A model generated the notes under the pieces. The model saw only the letters and a program-made list of their open reading frames with translations, was not told the DNA's origin and did not search any database. Positions 31,914-42,035 of a stretch of DNA of 64,000 bases are shown one piece after another (position 1 is the stretch's first letter; the number at the start of each line of letters is the position of its first letter). A program made the position numbers and the translations under genes. Source of the DNA: Coniferiporia sulphurascens (Eukaryota; Basidiomycota; Agaricomycetes; Hymenochaetales; Hymenochaetaceae); the NCBI GenBank assembly GCA_002794785.1, contig NBBA01000001.1:3348001-3412000 (forward strand), in the 5' to 3' direction.

Positions 31914-34253
31914 ATGTATCTCCCAAAGACGCGCTTTGGTGCGCAAGCCGTCCTCGGCGCTGCCCGCGCGATGAGCTCGTCTACGGCGAGTTCCAGCACC
32001 GTCTTCCCCGTGCCCGACGCGCTGCCGCTCCATCCTCCCCCACTCGACAAGGAGGCTGCCGACTTCAAGGCGCGCTGCGAGTCTCTGTCTAACTTCTTTG
32101 CTCTCCCCCGCTTCAAGGACCTGAAGCGCCCGTATTCTGTTGTGGACGTCGCGTCAAAGCAAGGCTCTATGCCCGTCCTCCCCCTGCCCTCCACCTTCAC
32201 GGCGGACAAGCTCTACAGCCGCCTGAGCAAAGCTGCGGATGAGGGCAAGCCTGTGCACACCATGGGCGCAATAGACCCCGTACAGATGTCACAGATGGCT
32301 ATGAATCAGGAGGTCGTGTACATTAGCGGATGGGCATGCAGCAGCGTACTGACTACAGGGAACAATGAAGTTGGTCCTGATTTCGGGTGAGTCGACCCCA
32401 TTCCCCTCTTGTTTGTGATACAGTACTGAGACGGGGTTCGTACCCCCTTAGTGACTATCCGTACACGACCGTGCCGAACCAAGTACATCGCATATTCCGA
32501 GCCCAACAATTACATGACCGGAAACATTATGACGAGCGCATGTCTGCATCCCCAGAACAGCGGGCGAAGATGCCATATGTTGATTACTTACGGCCTATCA
32601 TTGCGGACGCTGACACGGGGTAGGAGTTTTCGCACTACCCTCTGATGGATTTCTCATACGTTACAGACATGGAGGTTTGTCCGCTGTAATGAAACTCACT
32701 AAATTGTTTGCGGAATCAGTTCGTGTCATGATTTTGTGACTCCTGCTGCGACGACACTAGAACTCTTTGTGATTTAGGGTGCTGCCGCAATTCACATGGA
32801 GGATCAACTTCACGGGGGAAAGAAGGTGTGTGCGCTTCCCAAGTAGCATGTACTGAAAACCCTGTCTGAGTGCTACCAGTGCGGACACCTTGGCGGAAAA
32901 GTCCTTGTCCCAACTTCGACACACGTCTCGCGCCTCATTGCTGCTCGGTTCCAACTCGACATGCTTCACTCAACAATGCTCCTCATCGCTCGTTCTGACG
33001 CGGAATCTGGCAAACTTATTTCATCGACTGTGGATGTCAATGATCACGAATTCATCGTTGGCACGACAACACCTGGTAATGCTCTCGCAGATGAAATTGC
33101 CGAGGCAGAAATGAGGGGTGTGACTGGCGCAGAACTGGAACTCATAGAGAAGAAGTGGGTGAGTGATCACGAGATGTGCACATTTAACGAAGGTGTGTAC
33201 GATGGCGGTTCTTTCTCTCTTCGTTTGTGACCGATGTTCTCCCGTCTGTAGCTGTCGAGAAGGCAATCAGTGCGTCTGTGAAGGTTACCGACAAGGAGGC
33301 AGCCTTCAAGGAGTACCTTCTGGCCGCCAATGGGAAGTCAAATACGCATGCCCGGGAAATAGCAAAGGAGATACTCGGGGAGGAAGTGTTCTGGAATTGG
33401 GACCGTATGCCTTGCCCCCTCATTGCCCCCGCCTGATTCTAATCGCGTCTATAGTGCCCCGAACCCGCGAAGGGTATTACCATTTCACTGGCGGTGTAGA
33501 GGTACGTCTGGAATGGAAAAAAAATGAAATGAATCGCTTGTCGTGATGAAGAACTCACTTAATTTAGGCGGCCGTAAAACGGGCGAAAATCTTCGCCCCG
33601 TATGCTGATCTCCTGTGGGTCGAGACCTCCATGCCCAGCCTATCGACAGCGCGCTATTTCTCGGGGAAGATCAAAGAGTCTTTCCCCGGCAAATGGTTTG
33701 TGTACAATCTGAGCCCATCATTCAACTGGGCAAAGTTTGGGTTCAGTGGTTTGTATTTGTTTCACCTCCCTCGAGCCTGTAAACTGCTTGACAGTGTTCC
33801 TGCTTGTTTTGCCGTTTTAGACGCTGATTTGAAGAGCTTCGTATGGGACCTCGGAAAGGAGGGATTCGTACTCCAGTTAATTTCTCTCGCTGGCCTGCAC
33901 TGTGATGCAGTTTCATGGGGTACGCAGTCGAGGGTTTATTTTACGGAGTCACGGATAGTCGTTGCTAACTAAACCCGAAGCCGAACTGTCTCGCCGCTTC
34001 AGCGAGGACGGTATGCTCGCGTACATCCAGCTTGTACAACAGAAGGAGCGCGAACTCGGCGTAGACATTCTCACTCATCAAAAATGGTTCGTACTTCTGA
34101 CCTATCTCCCTCGCTGTCCACGTTGTGGAACGTCTCTAACTGCGTTCCCATCTCAGGAGTGGAGCCAACTACGTCGACCGCATTTTGCAAAGCGTCAGCT
34201 CGTCGTCGACCACGAGCTCTGTCGGTGCAGACTCAACTGAGCATGTCTTCTGA
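31914..34253 (+). CDS. 2-methylisocitrate lyase type enzyme of the isocitrate lyase family, probably mitochondrial
   Basis: 578 residues in 11 exons: 31914-32386, 32452-32619, 32667-32718, 32778-32825, 32880-33192, 33252-33404, 33455-33501, 33568-33748, 33821-33919, 33981-34086, 34157-34253; every phase fits. Isocitrate-lyase superfamily core: [26 protein letters not shown] and the catalytic KKCGHL (Cys248). It differs from glyoxylate-cycle ICL in [15 protein letters not shown] and in [20 protein letters not shown], which I know from the fungal methylcitrate-cycle paralogue that splits 2-methylisocitrate to pyruvate and succinate during propionyl-CoA breakdown. The N-terminus [20 protein letters not shown] is Arg/Ala-rich like a mitochondrial presequence, and the C-terminus (STEHVF) is not a peroxisomal SKL signal. 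If ATG 31971 is used instead, the presequence is lost. ICL activity cannot be excluded from sequence alone. Confidence 0.88.
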
Positions 34254-34800
34254 AATGTGCCGGGATCGACGCAGTCCGAGAGCGCATAATAGAGTGAAGT
34301 TACGTACTAGCATCCAGAAACACAGTCCCAGGTGTTTTTCTGTCCAGCTTCGCGTGGGTGTGTCTGGCCTTGTAGCAAAGTCCGCCGATGAGGGGCCTTC
34401 TCTGTTTAGACTCGAGGACTGACCGGCTAGGTCGGCAGCCGCTTTAGTGGCACCAAAGCTCAATGCCAACGTGTCTTCACTGCAATCTTTTTGATCCTCG
34501 TGCAATCCATGCGGCTCGTGAGTCCCTATTAATACAGCGATTTAAGCTGGTCGGGGCGCCTGCTGCCTCGAGTCGGTTATCGCCGGCTGCTGTGCGTGGT
34601 TCTCTCACGACGTCCCCCTGTCCGAGATCTCGCATTTAAGTATGGAGTGATAGCATGAGTATACTCCGCTTGGGAAGGGGTTGAAAAAGTTGCTTGTACT
34701 TGGAAGCGAAAACATGCTGGTTCTTTCATACTTCCCGTGAGAGTACCTCCAGAACCGGAACGAAGTACGGCACATTGACTGGATACAAAACAAAACAAAA
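34254..34800. other. intergenic region 3' of methylisocitrate lyase
   Basis: 547 bases holding the 3' end of the lyase gene and the terminator side of the tRNA-Lys gene. Minus-strand open frames (34233-34505, 34577-34798) have no support. The polymerase III terminator T-runs lie at 34783-34800. Confidence 0.5.
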
Positions 34801-34889
34801 GCCCACCGCGAGGGTCGAACTCGCAGCCTTCAGATTATGCGAAACAGGTCGTAAAAGTCTGACGCTCTGGCCGATTGAGCTAGGCGGGC
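34801..34889 (-). tRNA. tRNA-Lys (anticodon TTT) with a 16-nt intron
   Basis: Read on the minus strand it folds as a full cloverleaf: acceptor GCCCGCC/GGTGGGC (one G-T pair), T8 A9, D arm GCTC...GAGC, anticodon stem TCAGA/TCTGA, T arm GCGAG-TTCGACC-CTCGC. The loop reads CTTTTA, then an intron of about 16 nt (CGACCTGTTTCGCATA), then A, giving anticodon TTT after splicing; the intron sits one base 3' of the anticodon, the canonical site. Downstream is TTTTGTTTTG, a polymerase III terminator. The discriminator base would be T, whereas most eukaryotic lysine tRNAs have G. Confidence 0.93.
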
Positions 34890-35292
34890 TTTTCACACCG
34901 GGCTAAAATTGACTCTTACAAACTTTAAAAGCCGTCGTGAGGAATAGATCGGCAACGGGAAGTGGCTACGCGTGACACTTGACGCGCTTGCCGGATCACG
35001 GCGTGACGAGTGACGTTCGCTCGGGGAGAGAACAAGCAGTTGGCATCAGCGCTTGTTTGCAGAAGAACTCGACTTCTGCTCTCGCCTCCGTCGTGCTGTC
35101 AGAGACGGCGACGACGACAACAACAACAACAACGACGCCGACGACTCTACGCTCACCCGACGTCTGCAACGCTCTCTTTCACGCCAGTCTCTACGCCCTC
35201 TGAGCATGCTCACCGACACCGCCTTCGGCCGTCTTCTCTACTAGGAAACTCACTGTGCTGCTTAAATTTTAGTCGTTTCATTATCCCCGACC
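34890..35292. other. intergenic leader with GAC/AAC trinucleotide repeat
   Basis: 403 bases between the tRNA and the large gene at 35293. It includes a microsatellite-like run of GAC and AAC triplets (about 35104-35145) that is probably in the 5' untranslated leader of the downstream gene. Overlapping plus frames of 60-96 codons only reflect this triplet run. Confidence 0.5.
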
Positions 35293-38200
35293 ATGTCTAA
35301 CATGAACAATCGCGTCTCCTCTATCTATCCGCCCAACACGGGCGAGTATGTCTCCCCTTTCACCGCGCCCGCTATGCCAAACCTCAGAACTCTGGGTTCT
35401 GCACCTCACAAGCCGGTCGTGGCAGACTCCGCCCGCATTCCCCGCTCTCCGCTTCCTCCGCAGAAACTTGCCAAGCTTGCAAACGCCCTTGGTATCTCAA
35501 CGCCGTTGCCTGCATCAACACCGCCTCCTTCAGCGAGCAAGAATTCGTTTTCCTCGGCGCGATCTTTCAATGACCGTGCGAGCCCCGAACCTAGGAGTGT
35601 AACTCCTTCGTCTGCTGCGGGACGCTCGTCATCCACAAGATATCTCATACATGTCGTTCCACCGAAACATTTTCCCCACGAGAACCGTAAAGACCCTGAG
35701 GCGTTTGCAGCCTTTCGACGCGGATCGCTAGTTCCCCTCCAAGCGACGTTGCAAGCACAGCTCGGTGCTATTTCGCGTGAGTTCCAGCTACCGACATCAC
35801 ATGGTTTAGTTCTCTATCTCGTCAACGACTTGGGGCTGGATGGGGGCTCCAAGGGACTCCTTGGGAAGGGACCCCGAATAGGTGATGAAGTTTGGAGATG
35901 GCTATGGATGAAGGTGGCAGACGAGCAATCCATTGCACGCGGTGTCGGTCTGGGTCTGATGAGTGGTGTGTCTTCCTCTGATCCATCCGAACAGCCAAGC
36001 GGGCTGCGCAAGTTATCCTCGTCGCCGCAGCTGGATTCTTTATCACGTACAGGCAGCATGACTCCTTATCCGCTGACGCCCTCTTCGTCGTCTCCTTCCA
36101 CTTCCACTTCTGTGTACACGCTCTCAGGCCGGAAGGATTCAAAGGAGGATTCCTCGCCCATGGAGCAGTCAAGTTCTTCACAATTTTCCAGTGCATCAGC
36201 TACTCCTGCTCTCGATACCCCTGCGACGTCCTCCCTCGATTTCGATTCGAGACTACTGCCCGGCCTGGGCAGTTCTTCATTGATACCAGTCTTGGCTAAG
36301 GTCGAATTTGATATTGATCGCAAAGTGGGGACATGGTACGAAACTTGGTCCCGGTCGCGAAAAAGTATGCAAAAACGGAAAGCCAAAAACGTTGATCCGC
36401 AAGGGAAACTGCAACTGAGGATTACCATTAATAACAAGAAGGGAACCATAAGCCCGTTATCTTCGTCTTCTGATGAGGAGGATGAAGGATACAGACGTCT
36501 TAGCGGATCCTCAGAACCGAATGACCTGGCCGATCAATTGACGGCTCGTGCTTCTCCTCGCCGAGGCGACCCTCTTGCCGACGTATTTGGGACGGATGGA
36601 GATACTTGGTCAGACGTGCACTCTGGTCGTTCACGTACCGCTGGGAAGGGTGTACATGATCTAGCACTCGATGGGGCGGCCTTGAGTGCATTGTCGGATG
36701 TAGAGGGTGCAGATCTTCAAGCTGGCGTATCCGACAGAGAGGAAGTCATGGGTTTATGGAACGAGCGTGGTCAGCCGCAGCTTAATGGCGGCTCGGCACG
36801 GGCTGGACCGCATGGTATGCGCAAACCTGCCCCCCCACCACTGAACATAGCGTCCCATGATGCAAACTTGGAGATCAACGTAGCGACGGCTAGTCCGTAT
36901 ACGGCTGGATTTGACAGTGATACCACCGGTCCACCTTATCTGTCAGAGCAGAGGGACTTTGAGTCAGGCGGAGAGGATGAGCTGTACAAGGAGAAGAGAT
37001 TAGGGGGTATTTATGATGATGTGGAGCTGGACTTAAGTGCAAACGTGTGTCCCCTTTTCGTTTCATCAGTGCCCTCGCTAATTGAGCCTTCAAATGCAGT
37101 TTGACATGGATGAGCATCGGGCCAGCCAACTCAGAATAAGACAAGAATTGGACGTACTCGAGCGCGTAAGTCGACGCCATTCCTCGTTTCCGAAGCTACA
37201 TGTAACGTCAACTCTTAGAATCTTGCGCAATTCTCCCCCCGGGCCCTTAAGTCCGTCGAACTTTCCCCGACCTCATGCCTCCCGGCAGTCCCTATCTTCT
37301 TTCTGCGCCCCCAGGAGCGATTTCGTTTACTACAGTCTTGGCGCAGTCCCCCCCGACAAGCGCTCAGAGCGTTCAATTATCGTCCAGTAAGCGCGAAACA
37401 AGGCGCCTCGTTCCGACCATACAGCAGTTGCAGCCAGCGCGGCCGAGCGTGATGGAGATGGAGGATGAAGTGACGGCTGATCCTCCGATGTTTAGGCAAC
37501 CGATGTTTGCAGGCGCGCCCAGCCCCGGTGTGGACGGCTTCAAAGGTACTAACAGACTAGATACAGCGATTAACTCAGTGGACGGGTATGTCCTGCTTAA
37601 CAATATCAAGGGCCCGGTGTTAATAAAATAATTGCATTTGTTGTTTTTCAAGGAGTTCGCGCGAGTCAACTCGAGTTGCTTGGCCCGCAGTACCATATAC
37701 AGCATTAGCGAGCAGGGGTGAAGATGGGTCATTATCGCCTACTGGCTTGTCATCAAGTCCAAGATCTAGGAAGCTTACAAACTCGCCACCTAAAGTAGTT
37801 TTGAATGGGGAGTCTAATGGATCGCCGAATACTTCGGGGGACAAGAGGAAGGGTTCACTGTCCGTATCGTCTTTACTCAGCAATGGTGGAAGCCCCCGCG
37901 ATCTGTCGGAGTCGCAGGCCAGGACTAGACAATATGAGGAAGAAGCGGGTTTTTACTCTGAGGCGGTCAATCTCCAACCGTCGTTGACTCGCAGGCCAAT
38001 GGAGGCATCGGACGTGCCGGTCCTCCCGCTCTCTCCCGATCCATTCGGAAGATTTCCATCTTCTGCCTACAACGACCTAAGTGCGGTAGCCGAACCGCCT
38101 GAACGTACCTCATCGCTCGCTAAGCAAAATAAACACGGCCGTCAAGCATCCAAAGCTCCGCCAAGTCGGTTTTCAGTCGACTCTGTTGGAGAGGATCCGG

Positions 38201-39201
38201 CAAGTTTAAAGGTGAACAATCGGACGACGCTCATGTCGATGAAGAGCATCAGGAAGCTCTGGCGCAACAAAAATAAATCGTCGGTGTCGGGACAGTCGGC
38301 ACCTCCTAGTCCAGATCCATCGACAATGCCTTCGCGACCGCCAAGCTCAGCAACGTCGGTACAGTACGCAGACATGGACACATCGCGCACGCCGTCGCCG
38401 GCAGTTTCATATTCTCAAACGATCTCATCGGGCAGGGTTTCAGCTGCATCTACGCGGCCTAGTTATTATCAGACGCAAAAGCCGAGCAAATCCACGCGGC
38501 CGGACTCGGGACTTGATCCATTCTATTTAGATCAAGACTCAAAATACCCAGACCGCCGCTCGCCATCGCCTCAGGATGAGCAACAATACCAGTTCCCGAG
38601 GACGCCCGTCGCGTCTGCGTCGACGCAAATGTCGCCCCCAACGCCTGGGAGTGAACGGAAGCGGGCGTCCGTGAGAAAATCAATTATGAAACACAAGAAC
38701 GGATCTGAGGGCTCTTCACAATCTGGGAGCTTCGGGTCGATAAGCGAGGGTAGGCGACGGCGTCCAAGCATACCGGACATGACAGGGCTGGCGCGTGGAA
38801 GCATGGCGTCGCCGTCGGTACCTGAACTGCCAGCGGCTTACCGCATGAGTCAACACGCGCGGGCGCAGTCACGGGCGTCGGTATCTGCGGCAGCGATGCA
38901 CATGCACAACAACTCAGCGGGGGAAGAGCGGGCGCCCCTAGGGACGAACGTGATGCGTCGGAAGCCCGCTCCGCAGTCTTCTACTGACTCGTCGCAGGAA
39001 TCGACGGACCCTATACCGACGCCTGTGTCAGCTGTGGGACCGATGCGGTTTGCGAAGGGGGGCGGGGCGACGGTAAGCCCCGGGGGATCGGATGGGACAC
39101 GGTCGAGCTTCGACGAGTCGCAGTTTGAGATTGTGTCACCAAAAGTGGGCCGGGTTGCGCCCGCAATCGCGTATTCACAGAGCACGATCGATGGAGAGTA
39201 G
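35293..39201 (+). CDS. large Ser/Pro-rich protein with a conserved-looking N-terminal domain, function unknown
   Basis: 1231 residues in exons 35293-37044, 37100-37165, 37219-37250, 37289-37585 and 37653-39201. Residues about 115-220 look folded: RYLIHVVPPKHFPHE, FRRGSLVPLQATLQAQLGAI, SREFQLPTSHGLVLYLVND and GPRIGDEVWRWLWMKVADE. A second compact patch lies near residues 330-385 (VEFDIDRKVGTWYETW, then basic KSMQKRKAKN). A short helix FDMDEHRASQLRIRQELDVL is encoded by exon 2. The rest is disordered, Ser/Pro-rich, with basic patches (KRASVRKSIMKHKNG) and many SP sites, as in fungal polarity or signalling scaffolds. I do not recognise the family. The frame between exons 3 and 4 requires a 38-nt intron (37251-37288, GT...GGCAG); no other path restores the long frame that follows. 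Confidence 0.75.
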
Positions 39202-39792
39202 ACGCCGGGCGAGTTCCGCTTCTCGTGACGTATGAATTGGCGACTGTTTTTAGCGAGGACTGTATTGGAGGGGGCCTTTTGTTGAGGCAGCATTTGCGGA
39301 TTGTTCTTGTGCATACCCACGCCCGAGGGCGTTATCGTCGTACGTAGAGTAAATTTTCTCTTACAGGACATGTAGGTAATTGTAGGGGACATATATGACA
39401 TTGTATTACGTTATCCGGAGGTAAACAAGCGAAATGCTAATTGGCTATTCTGCAAGGCGCGCCTGCTATTGTTATGCACTTTGCCAGCAAGCAAGCACAT
39501 GCCTTTTTTTATATGAAATCGCCCTTTTGTTCCCGCCCAGCTCGCCTCGCCTCGTCTGCCGTAACGAAGGCGCGGACGGATGCCGTCTCCGAACCCAATG
39601 GAGTGTTTCACCTGCGGCTTGGATGTATTTAAGAACAGCCGCCGTCGTCGCGTTTGGCCTTGTCCAGCCTCCCCGTTCCATTCTTCACGGTGCTGCCCCA
39701 CCTGGTTCTCATCCGAGGTCCGTTTCTCTCTCTCCTGTTCCGTATATAAGTCGCGGCTCACCTCCGAACTGCCCACCAGTCTCTTCATCGAC
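39202..39792. other. intergenic region, promoter of the gene at 39793
   Basis: 591 bases without supported gene; 3' region of the large protein gene on the left and promoter on the right. Confidence 0.5.
39742..39750 (+). promoter_or_regulatory. TATA box candidate
   Basis: The word GTATATAAG lies about 45 bases upstream of ATG 39793, preceded by a CT-rich stretch (CTCTCTCTCCTGTTCC) and followed by a short leader. The position suits a TATA element with a very short 5' untranslated region. Confidence 0.5.
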
Positions 39793-40908
39793 ATGAGTTC
39801 CTTTAACGACAACGCCCTCCTCGTCCGCCCGGAGGATGTCTTCCACGCCTGTGTCGCCTACAACAGGCCCGAGATGCTCACTCTCGACTCTATCATCCGC
39901 CTCCGTTCCACAGACGCTCTTGTCGTCAGCACCGCCAAGCAGGGTGCCAACCTCTCCTCCCTCCCCGCAGAGATCCTCCTCCGCGTCCGTTCCCACCTCC
40001 AGTCTTCTCTTCGTGCTGCGGTTGCCGAGCACACCGTCGTCGCCCTGCGCGAGTACCAAGCCGCCCTCGTGGAGGGCATCTGTCCGGACTGCTATTGGTG
40101 GAACGTTGACATCTACGGCGAGGACGTCTGGGCCTGGGTCGAGAACGGCTATCGCGGCGCGTGCAATTGCGTCGTCTCTGGTGACGTCGACCCGCGCGTG
40201 CCCTCGCCCAGCAAGAGTCGCGTCCTAAGCACTTTCGAGGGCCTCGACATCCCCTCACGCGCGCATTGGTTCCGCGCACACGTGTCCCGCACGCACTTGC
40301 GCAGTGCCAGCTCCTGGCGCTTCGCTCGGGACGTCCTTGCAGAGTTCGGCTGCACGCCTCGGATCACTACGCCGCAGGCTGCAGAGCCGCCCAAGAGCAC
40401 CTCAGACGCGTTCAAAAAGGCAATGAAGCGTACACTCCCGTGCAATTTTGGTGCGCCAATTTCCATCGCGCCGACCGAGCAGCGTTCTGCTGCCGAAGAG
40501 CCTGCGATCACGCTTCGCCGTCTGACGCGCGAGTTGGGGATCGCATCGTGCACAGCTGATGAGCCGAGTATCGTTCTTGAGAGTACGTTATCTTCCTTTT
40601 TTGCATTCTTGCAAGCCATCTCACCAGCGTCTCGTTTAGGCTCCTCGGCCCAATATGTCGATATGGTTTACAAGCGCAATGCGTGCGAGGCCCATTTCCG
40701 CTCGCAGCGCAGTGCGGCGTGCAACTGCATCGACTGTCTGCGCACTATCTTCGCTGTGCCATCATCGCTTGCAACGTACGCGCTCGTAAAGTCTGGCAGC
40801 CCATCACGATTCTCACGACTCTTCACAAGCAGCACCGCAGCCACGGGCCTCTTGTGTGCCGTTGGTGCTGTGTACCTCGTCGCGCGCGTCGCGTCTCAGA
40901 GCTATTAA
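39793..40908 (+). CDS. Cys-containing protein with F-box-like motif and C-terminal membrane segment, function unknown
   Basis: 371 residues as one frame, or 352 if the in-frame GTACGT...TTTAG segment 40583-40639 (57 nt, no stop) is an intron; the flanking signals make splicing likely. Near residue 55 is LSSLPAEILLRVRSHLQSSL, similar to the first helix of an F-box. Cys pairs recur: CPDCYWW, GACNCVV and SAACNCIDCLRTIF, suggesting metal binding or disulphides. The C-terminus TAATGLLCAVGAVYLVARVA is one hydrophobic helix, so the protein may be tail-anchored. Codon use is strongly C/G-ending, unlike chance frames. The start MSSFNDNALLVRPEDVF is preceded by a TATA box at 39742. I do not recognise the family; it may be lineage-specific. 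Confidence 0.7.
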   Translation: MSSFNDNALLVRPEDVFHACVAYNRPEMLTLDSIIRLRSTDALVVSTAKQGANLSSLPAEILLRVRSHLQSSLRAAVAEHTVVALREYQAALVEGICPDCYWWNVDIYGEDVWAWVENGYRGACNCVVSGDVDPRVPSPSKSRVLSTFEGLDIPSRAHWFRAHVSRTHLRSASSWRFARDVLAEFGCTPRITTPQAAEPPKSTSDAFKKAMKRTLPCNFGAPISIAPTEQRSAAEEPAITLRRLTRELGIASCTADEPSIVLESTLSSFFAFLQAISPASRLGSSAQYVDMVYKRNACEAHFRSQRSAACNCIDCLRTIFAVPSSLATYALVKSGSPSRFSRLFTSSTAATGLLCAVGAVYLVARVASQSY

Positions 40909-42035
40909 TTTCCTTCTATTCTTCCATTCTAATCACGGAAACCGTTTACGATTGCTTGTCCGGCTCCCTTTCTCTCTTTTCGCACGTACACTTCTCGCCG
41001 CCGAGCTGTTCTTGATTGTTTTCGTATGCGCATCTGCTTTTGACGGACAGTCATTCCCATCCTCGCATTGTACAGTACTCGTCGCATCCATCTTACGAAT
41101 CCACACGTCCATTCAGCAAGCCCTACCTTCGTAGTACTCTTTCATTATCGTCTTCCTCCTATCAGTACTGGTAGAGCGCTATAAAACAAATTACGAGCCC
41201 GAAATTCGCATAATAGTTAATCATCTTCATCGCAATTATCGTAGGGGTATATGAGCCCGCATCGCAATTCTATTAATTAATATTCCATGCCTGACCGAAG
41301 TAAGAGTGGGCTTCCATACGGGAATGGTTGGGATCCTCGTGTCCCGTTTTGTTGCGGGATCCGCTTTTCGCTATACAATTATCTTCCTGGGCAAGAATGC
41401 ACGCTTACGTGCTGTGTGCATTTTTTTTTCTTTTTCTTCGAAGAATGCAGATGCGCATCATTTATTGTGTTCTCTGTATCACGGCGACGGCTTCCAACGA
41501 GCCCGCCGAGGGATCGCACGCACATGGGAACAAAACGAATCACAGCTGGCATATATCACGCTATTAGTGGACGAGGCGAGTACATACACCGAACAGAGCG
41601 GGAAGAGCGGCAATCAACAGGCGGACGGGACAATATGATAATGACGAGATCGTCAGCATGACGGAAATTAAGATGTATAATATATGACGAATACAAACAA
41701 GCGGGTTGCAAAGGACCAGGGGTGTAACAAGGTATCGTTGTGTGGGAAGGGAATAAGAAAAGACAGTCAACATGGCAAACCCATGAATAAAAAGTCCTGG
41801 TAAAACCCAGTGCGAAGCGATACAAATCATATTCGCAGCGTCCATAGTAGTAGCGAACGGTTCAAATTTTAGCAGTGATAGGTGATGTGATGACATCAAG
41901 GCTTGCTGCACACTCCAAGAACGATAGGATGTAAATAGATAGCCGCCGGAGGAAGAAATCGAACAATACAGATTTGTGTGTTCTGGTAGACTTCAGTAAG
42001 CAGACGAGCGCTAAACAACGAGGAGACCCGATGAC
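40909..42035. other. intergenic region between converging genes
   Basis: 1.1 kb between the ends of two convergent genes. AT-rich with CTTCT-type simple sequence; open frames (41287-41661 plus, 41564-41911 minus) overlap and have no motif. Nothing further seen. Confidence 0.5.
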
